A stretch of 54,880 bases of DNA from Deltaproteobacteria bacterium (lineage in GTDB: Bacteria; Myxococcota_A; UBA796; SXON01). The notes beneath the pieces were generated by a model. That model was not told the DNA's origin and did no database searches. It saw only the letters and a program-made list of their open reading frames with translations. Of this stretch, positions 13,944-23,188 are shown piece after piece (within the stretch, counting starts at the first letter, position 1; every line of letters starts with the position of its first letter). Position numbers and translations under genes: made by a program. Location of the stretch: assembly GCA_014191855.1 (NCBI GenBank), contig BJHF01000040.1, positions 1-54,880 on the forward strand, given 5' to 3'.

Positions 13944-16415
13944 GTGATCCCGCTCCTCGTTTTCGCGTGCCGTCCCGAGGGCACGAATCCCCTCGTCATT
14001 CCCCCGCCCCAGTTCGTGGAGGTGGCACCGGACGACGACACGGCCGTGTGCCCGCCGGTGCCCGATGTGGACTTCGACGGCTGGCAGCCGAAGGAGTATG
14101 GCGGTCGGGATTGTGACGATAACGACCCGGAGATTGGGGACTGCGACCCCGATACCGACACGGTGGCGGCGTGCGAGCCGACCGGTGCCGAGCTGTGCAA
14201 CGGCCTCGACGACGACTGTGATGGCTACGTCGACGACGCTTACGTGGTGAGTTGGGCCGCGCCGGCGGCGGTGACGGTCGCGGGCGCGTTGATGGTGGAC
14301 GGGAGCGCCGCGCTGGTGGTGGGGGAGCCGAGCGAACTGCCAGGCGTGGACGGCGCGGTGGAGGTGATCGACCTGGAGGGAAATCTCGTCGTTCGTATCG
14401 AAGGAACAGGGCAATCTCCCTCTTTCGGCTCCCAGCTCGCCACAGGTCGGGATCTGACGGGCGACGGTGTGGACGACCTCGTGATCGCTGCCCCGTACGC
14501 CGAGACCGCCGACGGGCCGAATTCCGGGCGGGTATGGGTGTTCGCCGGGCCCATCCGTACATGGACCGCGCTGGACGACGCGGTGGGTTGGTTTGAGGGA
14601 GGAGAGCTGGACGGTCAAGCGGGCGGGCAGCTCGCCCTGCTCCCCGACCTCGACGGCGATGGGCTGTCGGAGCTGTTGATCGGGTACTACCGGCATACAT
14701 TCGCATTCAGCGGTGCGCCGCCTCATGACGCCCGAATCGCCGATGCGTTCCTCGATCTGGAGCTCAACACGGGCGGAGGGGCGTGGCATTATGCGTCCGC
14801 ATCGGATGAAGACGGCGATGGGCGCCGAGAGCTGCTCGTGGGTATGGACACGTTCGAGGGTGGCGCTGGCCTTGTGGGCACGGTGCTCAGCAGCGCGCCG
14901 ACCGGCCTCGCTCGCACGTTCAACGACCCGGCGTGGCCCGGGCTGGGGAGCAAGCTGGTGGTGGTGGACGGGGTGACGTGGTCGTTGAGCGGCAGCACGC
15001 CGGTGCGCCTCGATACGATGGACTCCCTTGCCTTGACCGCAATAAACCTGGCAAATGGTGGCGATCTGGATGGAGACGGCGCCGAGGATCTGCTGGTAGA
15101 GACCGGCGCGGGCATCGTGGCGCCGCGCGTTGCGAACGGTGCGTTGTTGGCGACACTCCAGCCCGAGCGCACGGGCGGGGCCCCCAGCGACCTCGATGGG
15201 GACGGCGTTGCGGATGTGCGGGTGCTCCTCGCCGAAGGCGCGGCCGCCGTTTCGGGCGCCCACGCCTTCGCCGACAGTTGCGACGGCGATGGCGACGGCG
15301 TCAGCGCGGCCGCCGGAGACTGCGATGACGCCGATGCCGCGCGCCACCCCGCGGCGCACGACGTTTGCGATGGACTGGATGGCGACTGCGATGGCGTGGC
15401 GGACGACCCGGCCGAGGTGTTGCTCACCAACCCCGGCACCGCCGCGCCGTACGACGTGGTCTTGCTCGGCGTCGCCGACCTTCCTGCGGGGGATGGCGTG
15501 GTTCTCGGCGTAGATGGTCAGGTGGAGGGCTTCGGCACTTGGGCTGGCACCTCGGTCTCCGGCTTCTTCAGCGCGGCGTACGGCGGCGACCTCAAGGGGC
15601 TCGGCACCGCCACGCTGCTCGGGCACGGCGGCAGCGCCGATGTTGTGGTAGTGGCCGGCGCCCTCGGCGTCGGAACGGAGGTTGCCGAGGCGCGCATCTC
15701 GGACGGGCTTGGGCTCACCCGCACCGGACAGATGGGCACGATCGGCGACTTTGACGGGGATGGGGCGTCGGAGTTGGTGATCGGCGGGGTGGACCCGGCC
15801 GGGCATGTGGCCGCCGCGATCTTCGCGGGCCCCGTGAGCGACAACGCTACGCTCGACAGCGCGGAGTGGGTGTTGAACCTGCCGGATGGCTGGAGCGGCG
15901 TGAGCTTCGGCTACATGCAGGGCCCTGGCAACGCCGACCTCAACGGCGATGGCGCCGCCGACCTGCTCGCGGCCAGCGCCGCGGCCTACTACGGATACGG
16001 CCGCGTGGGGGTGTTCACCGCAGTGCCCTACGGGGTGTACGAGAGTGACTCGGCCGCGATCCTCGATCTCTACGGCGAGCCCGAGGAGCTGCTCGGCGGC
16101 ACGCTGGCCGTGGGCGGGGATGTGGACGGTGATGGCGTGGGCGATGCGCTGCTCGGCGGCGCACGGGGGCCGCGGCTCCTGCGCGGCGCGGCTTGCCCCA
16201 TCGTGGGCGGTCCGGACGGCGGCCCGTCTGCTTGGTTGAGCCTCGTGGATCTCGATGGCGACGGGGTTTCGGAGCCGGTAGGCGGCACCGATGGCTGGCT
16301 CTGGCATGACGGGGCAGCTTGGCGCGAGGCCACGTCATTCTGGGGGGCCGGCTCCTTCGGTGTCGCGTATGCCGACGAGGCGGGCACGTGGATCACGCGG
16401 GCGGGTTGCGAGTAG
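13944..16415 (+). CDS. FG-GAP-repeat lipoprotein with MopE-type loops
   Basis: An 823-aa protein. The very short signal (MIPLLVFAC) places a lipobox Cys at residue 9. Two MopE-like Asp/Cys loops occur, one at about 45-95 (CNGLDDDCDGYVDD) and one at about 450-490 (CDGLDGDCDGVADD). Between and after them are FG-GAP/integrin-alpha-type repeats with DxDGDG calcium loops (DLTGDGVDDLVIAAP, DLDGDGLSELLIG, DFDGDGASELVIGG), suggesting an integrin-like beta-propeller. Such proteins bind calcium and mediate surface adhesion. Start GTG 13944 is supported by TAAGCT 6 nt upstream. It converges with the next lipoprotein, with only 3 nt between the two stops. Confidence 0.88.
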   Translation: MIPLLVFACRPEGTNPLVIPPPQFVEVAPDDDTAVCPPVPDVDFDGWQPKEYGGRDCDDNDPEIGDCDPDTDTVAACEPTGAELCNGLDDDCDGYVDDAYVVSWAAPAAVTVAGALMVDGSAALVVGEPSELPGVDGAVEVIDLEGNLVVRIEGTGQSPSFGSQLATGRDLTGDGVDDLVIAAPYAETADGPNSGRVWVFAGPIRTWTALDDAVGWFEGGELDGQAGGQLALLPDLDGDGLSELLIGYYRHTFAFSGAPPHDARIADAFLDLELNTGGGAWHYASASDEDGDGRRELLVGMDTFEGGAGLVGTVLSSAPTGLARTFNDPAWPGLGSKLVVVDGVTWSLSGSTPVRLDTMDSLALTAINLANGGDLDGDGAEDLLVETGAGIVAPRVANGALLATLQPERTGGAPSDLDGDGVADVRVLLAEGAAAVSGAHAFADSCDGDGDGVSAAAGDCDDADAARHPAAHDVCDGLDGDCDGVADDPAEVLLTNPGTAAPYDVVLLGVADLPAGDGVVLGVDGQVEGFGTWAGTSVSGFFSAAYGGDLKGLGTATLLGHGGSADVVVVAGALGVGTEVAEARISDGLGLTRTGQMGTIGDFDGDGASELVIGGVDPAGHVAAAIFAGPVSDNATLDSAEWVLNLPDGWSGVSFGYMQGPGNADLNGDGAADLLAASAAAYYGYGRVGVFTAVPYGVYESDSAAILDLYGEPEELLGGTLAVGGDVDGDGVGDALLGGARGPRLLRGAACPIVGGPDGGPSAWLSLVDLDGDGVSEPVGGTDGWLWHDGAAWREATSFWGAGSFGVAYADEAGTWITRAGCE

Positions 16416-16418
16416 TCC

Positions 16419-17714
16419 TCACCCCCCGATCACCGTCCGGGTCCACACCGCCGTCGCCGTGCGCGCCGCCACCACCACCACGCCGTCCCGGCTCACGACC
16501 ACCGCCGCGTCGAGAACGCCTTCCTCCGCCGAGAACGCCTGCACCTCGTCGGTGGCGCTGTTGTAGAGCCAAACGGACGCGCCGGCGCCCCAGGCCACTC
16601 GGGCGCTGTCGTCTGGGGCGCGGGCCACGCGCACCCACAGCGGCGCGGCGGACGCCGGGATCACAACAGGATCGTCGTCAACGCCCTCGCGGAGCTCCAC
16701 CTCGTCGCTGCGCGCCCCCACCAGCAGGCCATCTCCCGCCGCGATCGCAAGATACTCGCCGCGCCAGGCGCTCCCTGGGGCGAGCGTCTGGGTGCCATCG
16801 TACCGGAGCCGGGAGGTCTCGCCGTCGCGGATCAGGAGCACGTCGTCGTCGTCGAGCACGCACCCGTCGGCCCCCTCGCTGGAGCGCGCCCACGCGTAGG
16901 CATAGTCGTGGGCCAGGAACTCGGATTGTGTGCCACGAAGGACCAGAATGGGCCCATCGAGGCGGGGATCGCTGGCGCATCCCAGCACCGTGATTTCGCT
17001 GCCGCTCACCACGACGTCCGCCCCCTCAAAGTCGGCCAGGTCGTCGGTGGGCCAGCCGCGGCCGACCCAGGACCAGGCGTCGCCGCCCGCGGGGTCGAGG
17101 CCGAGGAAGCTCAGGTAGGTCGAACCCTGATCGTACACGACCATCGCGAGCGCATCGTAGAGGCCGCCGGACGCGAACGCGAGCGGCTCGCCGAACGTGT
17201 AGCCGCCGAGGAAGGTCGTATAGCCGTCGGCGATGGCGCCAGTGGCAGGGTTCCAAGCGGTGAAGTCGGCGGCGGGCTCGTCATTCACCGTCATCCTTCC
17301 CACCGTGCCGTCGTCGTGTGCGGAGAGGCGAGGGCCCCGGGTGTCGGCCGTCGCCTCCGCGACACGCACGAACGCCGCTCCGTCGGGATCGCCGTCGCAG
17401 TCGGCGTCGCGTGCGTCGCCCGCCGCTTCGATGGCGCCGGGGTTGGCCTCTGCGTCGGCATCGTCGCAGTCGTCCGGCACCGGGGATCCGTCAGCATCGG
17501 CGTCGTTGTCGTCATTGCCGTCGCAATCGCTGTCCACGCCGTCGTACCAGGCGTCCACCGCGCCGACGTGCACGGTGGGGTCGGCGTCGTCGCAATCCCC
17601 GGCGAAGGAGCTGTATCCATCGCCATCGGCGTCGTTGGACGCGGAGTCGCTGGCGGGATCGCAGGCGAGGGCAAGGAGGGCGAGCAACGCGGGCGTAGCG
17701 GTGGATGTCCCCAT
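16419..17714 (-). CDS. MopE-type lipoprotein with a beta-propeller-like domain
   Basis: A 431-aa protein with signal peptide and lipobox (LLALAC). Two or three MopE-type acidic repeats follow (DGDCDDADPTVHVG, DSDCDGNDDND, DDCDDADAEANPG), then a 300-residue all-beta region with Trp/Gly/Asp spacing of propeller blades. GTG at 17717 and ATG at 17714 are adjacent starts; the ATG is preferred because TACACC lies 7 nt upstream of it. Surface or matrix role inferred from the class. It is tail-to-tail with the FG-GAP lipoprotein, and the pair share the Asp/Cys repeat type. Confidence 0.83.
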   Translation of the reverse strand: MGTSTATPALLALLALACDPASDSASNDADGDGYSSFAGDCDDADPTVHVGAVDAWYDGVDSDCDGNDDNDADADGSPVPDDCDDADAEANPGAIEAAGDARDADCDGDPDGAAFVRVAEATADTRGPRLSAHDDGTVGRMTVNDEPAADFTAWNPATGAIADGYTTFLGGYTFGEPLAFASGGLYDALAMVVYDQGSTYLSFLGLDPAGGDAWSWVGRGWPTDDLADFEGADVVVSGSEITVLGCASDPRLDGPILVLRGTQSEFLAHDYAYAWARSSEGADGCVLDDDDVLLIRDGETSRLRYDGTQTLAPGSAWRGEYLAIAAGDGLLVGARSDEVELREGVDDDPVVIPASAAPLWVRVARAPDDSARVAWGAGASVWLYNSATDEVQAFSAEEGVLDAAVVVSRDGVVVVAARTATAVWTRTVIGG

Positions 17715-17811
17715 CACACTAGGTGTACCACATCGGTGGCGGTCGCGATGGCCGGCGGCGCCCTCGCGAAAACGGCGAACGGGTCTCCGCCATCGCCCGG
17801 AAAGCTGCCCC

Positions 17812-18876
17812 TCAGGACAACCCCTCCTCCACCACCCTCTCCCAGCTTCGCACGCTCACTTCTGCCCTGCGTCCCCTCCAGGACACCGCCGCCTCCGCCA
17901 GCTCCGCGTCGCTGGCGCCGGCCGGCAACACCGTTCCCCCATCCCCAACCAGCGTCCGGCAATCCCCGAGGTCGGTGGCCACGATCGGCGTGCCCTGCGC
18001 CCGGTAGGCGAGCACCTTCAGCGGGCAGAACCAGGGGGGCGCGTCGGCACGGTAGGGCGCAAAGGCCACGTCCATCGCCGCGATTGCGTCGGCGAGCGCG
18101 GGTTCGTCGAGGTGGCCGAGGTGGCGGAGGCGCGGGTGCTCCACGTGAACGGGGCCGGTGCCGGCGACCAGGGCCACGGCGTCGGGGAGGGCGTCGAGCA
18201 ACACGGGGAGCCGCTCGACGCCATGCCACGGCTTCAACGAGCCCACAAAACCAAGTGTAAACGCCGAATCAAGGCCGAGCCGCAGCCTCGTGCCCTCACG
18301 GTCGCCCACATGAGCTTGGACGCCGTTTGGCAGATGACGCACCACCTTGCAACCCAGGCTTCGAAGCCAGGTTTCGAGCCAGCCGCTCACGCAGACGATC
18401 TCCGGAGCCGCCAGCAGCACCTCGCGCTCCCAGTCGCGCGCGAAACCCTCGTCGGCGAGCGACTCGAAGCGGCGGCGCTCCTCCACAAGCGGAGCATTTA
18501 CCTCAAGGATCCATCGTGCGCCGGTGGCGGCGTGGGCGCGCCAGCCGGCGTCGCTGTACAGGCTGTGGCGCTCCCAGATGAGGGTAGGTGCCAGCGAGAT
18601 GGCCAGATCTGCGCAACGTCGCGCCGTGCGAACCTCGCGCATCGCTTGGCGTGGCGCCCAGGTTGGCCAGCCCGCGAGGCCCGATGCGTACACGGGGGTG
18701 CCGAGGTGGCCGGACAGCCCGCGCGAATCGACCGCGCGCGGGCACACGACTGGCGCACCCAGCGCGGTCGCGACGCCGCGAAGGTGGGCGCTGGCACCCG
18801 AAGGCCCGAGCGCCGGGACCCCGGGGGAGGCGGAGAGCACGATCGGGCGGGCAGTCGGCTGGCGGGGCAGGGACAC
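17812..18876 (-). CDS. Glycosyltransferase family 4 (GT-B)
   Basis: A 354-aa GT4-type enzyme. The C-terminal Rossmann domain shows GFVGSLKPWHGV at the donor-domain start, a Pro-Leu-Lys-Val-Leu-Ala-Tyr-Arg element and GTPIVATDLGDCRTLV, matching the E-x7-E region of GT-B enzymes although the first Glu is not conserved. The N-terminal acceptor domain includes APEIVCVSGWLETWL. GTG at 18876 is chosen because it follows the ATP-grasp stop by 10 nt and gives the expected N-terminal beta strand; no clear ribosome site is visible. Co-transcribed with the ATP-grasp gene, it may glycosylate the product of that enzyme. Confidence 0.83.
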   Translation of the reverse strand: MSLPRQPTARPIVLSASPGVPALGPSGASAHLRGVATALGAPVVCPRAVDSRGLSGHLGTPVYASGLAGWPTWAPRQAMREVRTARRCADLAISLAPTLIWERHSLYSDAGWRAHAATGARWILEVNAPLVEERRRFESLADEGFARDWEREVLLAAPEIVCVSGWLETWLRSLGCKVVRHLPNGVQAHVGDREGTRLRLGLDSAFTLGFVGSLKPWHGVERLPVLLDALPDAVALVAGTGPVHVEHPRLRHLGHLDEPALADAIAAMDVAFAPYRADAPPWFCPLKVLAYRAQGTPIVATDLGDCRTLVGDGGTVLPAGASDAELAEAAVSWRGRRAEVSVRSWERVVEEGLS

Positions 18877-18886
18877 CGGGCGGGGC

Positions 18887-20104
18887 CTAACCCGCGTACA
18901 TCGTGATCTTCGCCGCGGCCTCCCGGGCCAGCGCAAACGCGGTGTCTTCGTCCGGGTGGCGCACGACGAGGTTGCCGTCGGAGAGGAACGTCTGGGTCCA
19001 GTCGCGACGAGGCGCGCCGATTGGGAGGAGGTCCACCCGGGCGATGTACGGGCGGTGGGCGGCCACGAAGGCCTCGAGCCCAACGATCTTCTGGATGCGA
19101 CCCTGCCCCTGCGCACGTTTGAACACGATCGCTGCGGACCACGGGCGGGGCGCCCGGGGAGCGATGGCGCCAGTAACGACGGCCGAGGCCCAGTCCCGGT
19201 ACAGGTCCTGGTCGTCGGAGAAGTTCATGAGATCGACCATGCTGGCGCCGGGCGGGCGACAGGCGATCTCCCCAAAGATGGTGGTTCCATCCGCCTTTCG
19301 GAACCACTCCATGTGGGTAACGCCGGTGTCCATCCCGAGCGCCGCCACCGCCTGGCGGCCCATCGCCACGCCCGGGGCGATCTCGGGATCGTCCACGCCC
19401 CGAAGCGACTGGATGATCGGGCTGATCCACTCGTTTCGGCGGGCGACGAGCACCGTGGGAGCGTATCGACAAACGCTCTCGTACACGATGGTGCCGTCGA
19501 TGCACAAGGTTTCGTAGGTGAACTCCTCACCGTCGATGAACTCCTCGACCGTCGCCTCGGGAACGTGGGCCATACTGGCCAACGCGGCTTCGAAGGCGGC
19601 CATATCGCTCACGCGGTGCGTGTCCGCGCCGCCGGCGCCGTCTACAGGCTTGAGGATCGCCGGGAAGCCGACGCGCTTGATTGCGGAGCGGGCCTCGTTC
19701 CGGGTGCACACACGCACCGTTCGGGGCACACGAACGCCGGCCTTCTCGACGCGCGCGCGCATCAGCGGCTTGTCGCGAAAGCCGAGCACCACGTCGGGGC
19801 GCATTCCTGGGAGCGAAAGCTCCGCGCGCAGCTCCGCCGCGAGCATCTGCATCGGCTCCCAGAGCGCCTCCACGCGGTCGGGCCTTCGGCCGCCGAGCCA
19901 CGCCACAATACGGCGATGAACGTCGACTATGTCGCCCATCGCCGGCACATGGAGGTAACTCGCGAGGTGCCGACGCACATCGGGCGCCATCTCGTGCACC
20001 GGTGTGTCGCCAACCCCGTGCACCCGGGCGCCGACCTCAGCGAGCCCTCGACTGAACTGCAACATCTCCGGCGGGTACGCGGGAGACAAGAAAAGGACGT
20101 CCAT
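18887..20104 (-). CDS. ATP-grasp domain ligase
   Basis: A 405-aa protein with an N-terminal Rossmann-like preATP-grasp domain and an ATP-grasp core: FPAILKPVDGAGGADT is the Gly-rich ATP loop with its Lys, VEEFIDGEEF the adenine-binding strand, and EIACRPPGA the metal-binding region with Glu and Arg. Such enzymes join a carboxylate to an amine or thiol through an acyl-phosphate; the substrates are not predictable. ATG 20104 is chosen over longer in-frame starts because the fold begins there (MDVLFLSPAYPPEM) and TACACT lies 8 nt upstream. Pairing with a GT4 suggests synthesis of an aminoacylated or peptide-decorated glycan or small secondary metabolite. Confidence 0.85.
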   Translation of the reverse strand: MDVLFLSPAYPPEMLQFSRGLAEVGARVHGVGDTPVHEMAPDVRRHLASYLHVPAMGDIVDVHRRIVAWLGGRRPDRVEALWEPMQMLAAELRAELSLPGMRPDVVLGFRDKPLMRARVEKAGVRVPRTVRVCTRNEARSAIKRVGFPAILKPVDGAGGADTHRVSDMAAFEAALASMAHVPEATVEEFIDGEEFTYETLCIDGTIVYESVCRYAPTVLVARRNEWISPIIQSLRGVDDPEIAPGVAMGRQAVAALGMDTGVTHMEWFRKADGTTIFGEIACRPPGASMVDLMNFSDDQDLYRDWASAVVTGAIAPRAPRPWSAAIVFKRAQGQGRIQKIVGLEAFVAAHRPYIARVDLLPIGAPRRDWTQTFLSDGNLVVRHPDEDTAFALAREAAAKITMYAG

Positions 20105-20112
20105 CTCCGGCC

Positions 20113-20118
20113 AGTGTA
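20113..20118 (-). promoter_or_regulatory. -10-like hexamer TACACT before the ATP-grasp gene
   Basis: On the minus strand, TACACT ends 8 nt before the ATG at 20104. This supports the shorter start and a near-leaderless transcript. Confidence 0.4.
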
Positions 20119-20195
20119 GCAAGGCGGCGAGCCCGAGCACCACTCCGCGTCGTGTCCCTGCGGCATGGTACGATTCGAGGCTCCCGGAGACCCCC

Positions 20196-20627
20196 ATGTC
20201 GGATCGCCCCACGCACCCCCGATTCAGCACGCTGTTCCTCATCTTCGTGCCGTTCTTCACCTGTGGGATCGGCGGCATCTACATCGTGTGGAGGCAGTGG
20301 GATGCGCTGTACAAGATCAACCCGCGCGCGTTTTCGCCGGGGATGGCCTTCCTCTTCGCGATCCTCGGCGCGGTGTTCACCGCGGGCATCGGCACCCTGG
20401 TGGTCGACTTCCTGCAGATCAAGCGCCTGGAAGAAATCGGCATCGAACGCAACGAACCCGCGCGCAACCGCGACCTGATGATGTACTGCTTCGGCGCGGC
20501 AGTGGCCTCGATGGCCTCGGCCTGGTTCTCGTGGACGGGCGTGATGGCGCTCGCCGCCCTCGTGGCCCACATCTACGCGCGGATCGTATTTCAGCGGGAG
20601 CTGGAGCTCTACACCGATCCGGAATGA
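20196..20627 (+). CDS. Small integral membrane protein, DUF4234-like
   Basis: A 143-aa protein with four predicted membrane segments (about 11-33, 48-75, 95-115 and 118-135) and a charged loop between the second and third. The first helix followed by a Trp-Arg-Gln-Trp-x-x-x-Tyr-x-Ile-Asn pattern resembles DUF4234 membrane proteins. ATG 20196 has GGAGA 5 nt upstream and a TACGAT hexamer at 20169, so unlike many neighbours it seems to have a short leader. It stands alone between divergent and convergent genes. Function unknown. Confidence 0.75.
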   Translation: MSDRPTHPRFSTLFLIFVPFFTCGIGGIYIVWRQWDALYKINPRAFSPGMAFLFAILGAVFTAGIGTLVVDFLQIKRLEEIGIERNEPARNRDLMMYCFGAAVASMASAWFSWTGVMALAALVAHIYARIVFQRELELYTDPE

Positions 20628-20645
20628 CTGAGGCGATCCCGGGAT

Positions 20646-21785
20646 CTACGCCCGAAAGGCCTGGTCCAAGTCTGCGATCAGGTCGTCCACGTTCTCGATG
20701 CCGACGCTGAGGCGGATCAGCCCATCGAGGATCCCGGCTTCCCGGCGCTTCGCCGGCTCGATGCTCGCGTGCGTCATCAGCGCCGGCGTTTCGATCAGGC
20801 TTTCTACGCCGCCGAGGCTCTCCGCGAGCGTGAACAGCTTTGTCGCCGCCACGAAGCGACGCGCCCGATCCAGATCGCCGCGCAGGTCGAAGGAGATCAT
20901 CCCGCCGAAGCCGGACATCTGCGTACGCGCCACCGGGTTGTCGAAGGGGTGGTACACGCGCTCCACATCCGGGTGGGCCCGCAGCCACGCCAGGATGCGC
21001 TCGGCGTTGTGCTGATGCCGATCCATACGTACACCCAGAGTTTTCACGCCGCGCAAGGTGAGCCAGACGTCCTGGGGGCCGGGAACGGCGCCGGCCGCAT
21101 TCTGCAAGAACTTCAGCTTGGTGTAGAGCGCTTCGTCGTTGAGGGCGGCGAAGCCCCCGACCACGTCGCTGTGGCCGTTGATGTACTTGGTCGTGCTGTG
21201 GATGACGACGTCGGCTCCCAGCTCCAGCGGGCGCTGGAAGTACGGCGTAGCAAAGGTATTATCCACGACGAGGATCGCCCCGACGGCCTTGCAGCGCGCG
21301 GCGACGGCGCGGATGTCGGAGACCTTGAGCAGCGGGTTGGTCGGCGTTTCGAGCCAGACCAGCTTGGTGTTCGCGGGGATCGACGTCGCGGGGTCGGCCG
21401 TGGAGAAGTCGGCGTAGCGGAACGAGACCCCCCACAGGCGGAGCACCTTGTCGAACAGGCGGTAGGTGCCGCCGTACACGTCGTCGCCGCAGATCACGAG
21501 ATCGTCGGGGCGCACGAGCGCGCGCAGAATCACGTCGGTGGCCGCGAGGCCCGAGGCGAAGCACAGCCCGTAGTTCGCGCCCTCAAGCGCGGCGAGGCAG
21601 GCCTGAAGCGCGGTGCGGGTGGGGTTGTCGGTGCGGCTGTACTCGTAGCCTTTATGGCCGCCAACGCCGTCTTGGGCGTAGGTGGACACCTGGTAGATCG
21701 GGGTCATCACCGCGCCCGTGGTGGGGTCGGGCGACTGGCCGGCGTGAACGGCGAGGGTGTCGAAGCCGTGTTTATCGTGGTTCAT
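20646..21785 (-). CDS. Cystathionine gamma-lyase/gamma-synthase-type PLP enzyme
   Basis: A 379-aa member of the Cys/Met metabolism PLP family. The PLP lysine is K200 in HSTTKYINGHSD, with the aspartate in VVDNTFATP and the YSRTDNPTR phosphate-binding motif from the neighbouring subunit. Its ATG (21785) overlaps the stop of the cystathionine beta-synthase gene, so the two steps of reverse transsulfuration (homocysteine plus serine to cystathionine, then to cysteine) are encoded together. The neighbour favours gamma-lyase; gamma-synthase activity cannot be excluded from sequence. Soluble cytoplasmic homotetramer expected. Confidence 0.92.
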   Translation of the reverse strand: MNHDKHGFDTLAVHAGQSPDPTTGAVMTPIYQVSTYAQDGVGGHKGYEYSRTDNPTRTALQACLAALEGANYGLCFASGLAATDVILRALVRPDDLVICGDDVYGGTYRLFDKVLRLWGVSFRYADFSTADPATSIPANTKLVWLETPTNPLLKVSDIRAVAARCKAVGAILVVDNTFATPYFQRPLELGADVVIHSTTKYINGHSDVVGGFAALNDEALYTKLKFLQNAAGAVPGPQDVWLTLRGVKTLGVRMDRHQHNAERILAWLRAHPDVERVYHPFDNPVARTQMSGFGGMISFDLRGDLDRARRFVAATKLFTLAESLGGVESLIETPALMTHASIEPAKRREAGILDGLIRLSVGIENVDDLIADLDQAFRA

Positions 21786-23188
21786 ACTCGCTCCCTGGCG
21801 GCGTTGGTGACGTTCGAGATGTAGTCGATGAGGTCGATGCGGGTGATGATGTCGAGCGGACGTCCGCCCTGGTCGATCAAGAAGGCGACCTTCGCCCGCT
21901 TGAACAGCTCGGTGAGCACGCCCACCTCGGTATCGGCGTCCACCGTACAGAAGTTGGCCTCGGCTACCTCGCCCACGTCGCCGCTGCCGCGCTTGCTGCC
22001 GGCCGTGTCGAGCGCGCGTTCCAACAGGCGGGACTCGTGAAGCACGCCGACCACCTTGCCTTCGTCGATCACCGGCACCTGGGAAACGCCGTGCAGCTTC
22101 ATCAAGCCGATGACCTCCACCACCTTCTGGCGCGGCGTGGCGCTGATCAGCTCGCGGGGCACGCCCTTGTTCTCCACGAGGTCGCGCACGTGGCCGAGGC
22201 TCATCTCGGGCTCCAGGAACCCGTTCTCCCGCATCCAGTTGTCGTTGTAGACCTTGGACAAGTACCGGGCGCCGCTGTCCGGCAGGATCACGACCGCGCG
22301 CGTTTCCGCCGTCGCGTTCTGCTTCATCCACTTGATGGCCCCGGCCACCGCCGCGCCGCTCGACGCGCCTGCGAAGATCCCCTCCTCTCGCACGAGTCGG
22401 CGCGTCGCGACAAAGCTCTCCTTGTCGTTCACGCGCACCACGTCGTCTACCCAGGAGAAGTCCATGGTTGAAGGCAAGAAGTCCTCGCCGATGCCCTCCA
22501 CCTTGTAGAAGTAGGGCTTGGTGAGCTGCCCGGTGTGAAAATAGTCGTAGTACAAGCTGCCAACCGGATCCACGCCGACGACCTTGAGCTTCGGGTTCTT
22601 CTCCTTGAGGAGCCGACCCGCGCCGGAGATGGTGCCGCCGGTGCCGAGGCCGCAAATCAGCACGTCGATCTTGCCGTCGAACTGCTTCCAGATCTCGGGG
22701 CCGGTGCTCTCGTAGTGGCCGAGCGCGTTGCTCGGGTTGTGGTACTGGTTGCTGTACACGGCACCCGGGGTCTCGTCAACGATACGCTTGGCAACACTGT
22801 AATAGCTCTGTGGGTCGTCGGGCTCGACGTCGGTCGGCGTGATCACGACGCGCGCGCCGTACGCGCGCAGCGCGGCCCGCTTCTCCTCCGACTGCTTGTC
22901 GGGCATCACGAAGATGGTCTTGTAGCCGCGGATCGCCGCGATCATCGCCAGTCCGGCGCCGGTGTTTCCGCTCGTGGCCTCCACGATCGTGCCGCCGGGC
23001 TTCAGCGTGCCGGCGGTTTCCAGGTCGTTGATGATCTTCAGCGCCATCCGGTCTTTTACGGACGAGGCGGGGTTCATGTACTCCACCTTCGCGTACAGCT
23101 TGCCGACCATGCCGGCGGTGAGGCGGTTGAGCCGCACCGAGGGGGTGTCGCCGATGGCGTCGATGAGGGAGTCGAATACGCGGCGCAT
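21782..23188 (-). CDS. cbs: Cystathionine beta-synthase (PLP domain plus two CBS domains)
   Basis: A 468-aa protein. The fold-type II PLP domain (1-330) has the Schiff-base lysine K45 in ASSVKDRMAL, the TSGNTGAGLA substrate loop and the GLGTGGTISG phosphate-binding loop. Two CBS domains (about 345-400 and 410-465) end the protein; in related enzymes they bind adenosyl ligands and tune activity. There is no N-terminal haem-binding extension. ATG 23188 is chosen because the fold starts there; an in-frame ATG at 23221 adds 11 unremarkable residues. Cysteine synthase with CBS domains is the alternative reading, but the adjacent gamma-lyase gene favours cystathionine beta-synthase. Confidence 0.92.
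   Translation of the reverse strand: MRRVFDSLIDAIGDTPSVRLNRLTAGMVGKLYAKVEYMNPASSVKDRMALKIINDLETAGTLKPGGTIVEATSGNTGAGLAMIAAIRGYKTIFVMPDKQSEEKRAALRAYGARVVITPTDVEPDDPQSYYSVAKRIVDETPGAVYSNQYHNPSNALGHYESTGPEIWKQFDGKIDVLICGLGTGGTISGAGRLLKEKNPKLKVVGVDPVGSLYYDYFHTGQLTKPYFYKVEGIGEDFLPSTMDFSWVDDVVRVNDKESFVATRRLVREEGIFAGASSGAAVAGAIKWMKQNATAETRAVVILPDSGARYLSKVYNDNWMRENGFLEPEMSLGHVRDLVENKGVPRELISATPRQKVVEVIGLMKLHGVSQVPVIDEGKVVGVLHESRLLERALDTAGSKRGSGDVGEVAEANFCTVDADTEVGVLTELFKRAKVAFLIDQGGRPLDIITRIDLIDYISNVTNAARERV

Noticed and set aside
13422..16307. A 961-aa minus-strand open frame
   Set aside because: It is antisense to the FG-GAP lipoprotein gene, which has a lipobox, repeats and conserved DxDGDG loops; the antisense frame has none.
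18138..18153. Second parS-like site (TGCTCCACGTGAACGG)
   Set aside because: It has four mismatches to the consensus, concentrated in one half, and lies in a coding sequence, so I give it no weight.
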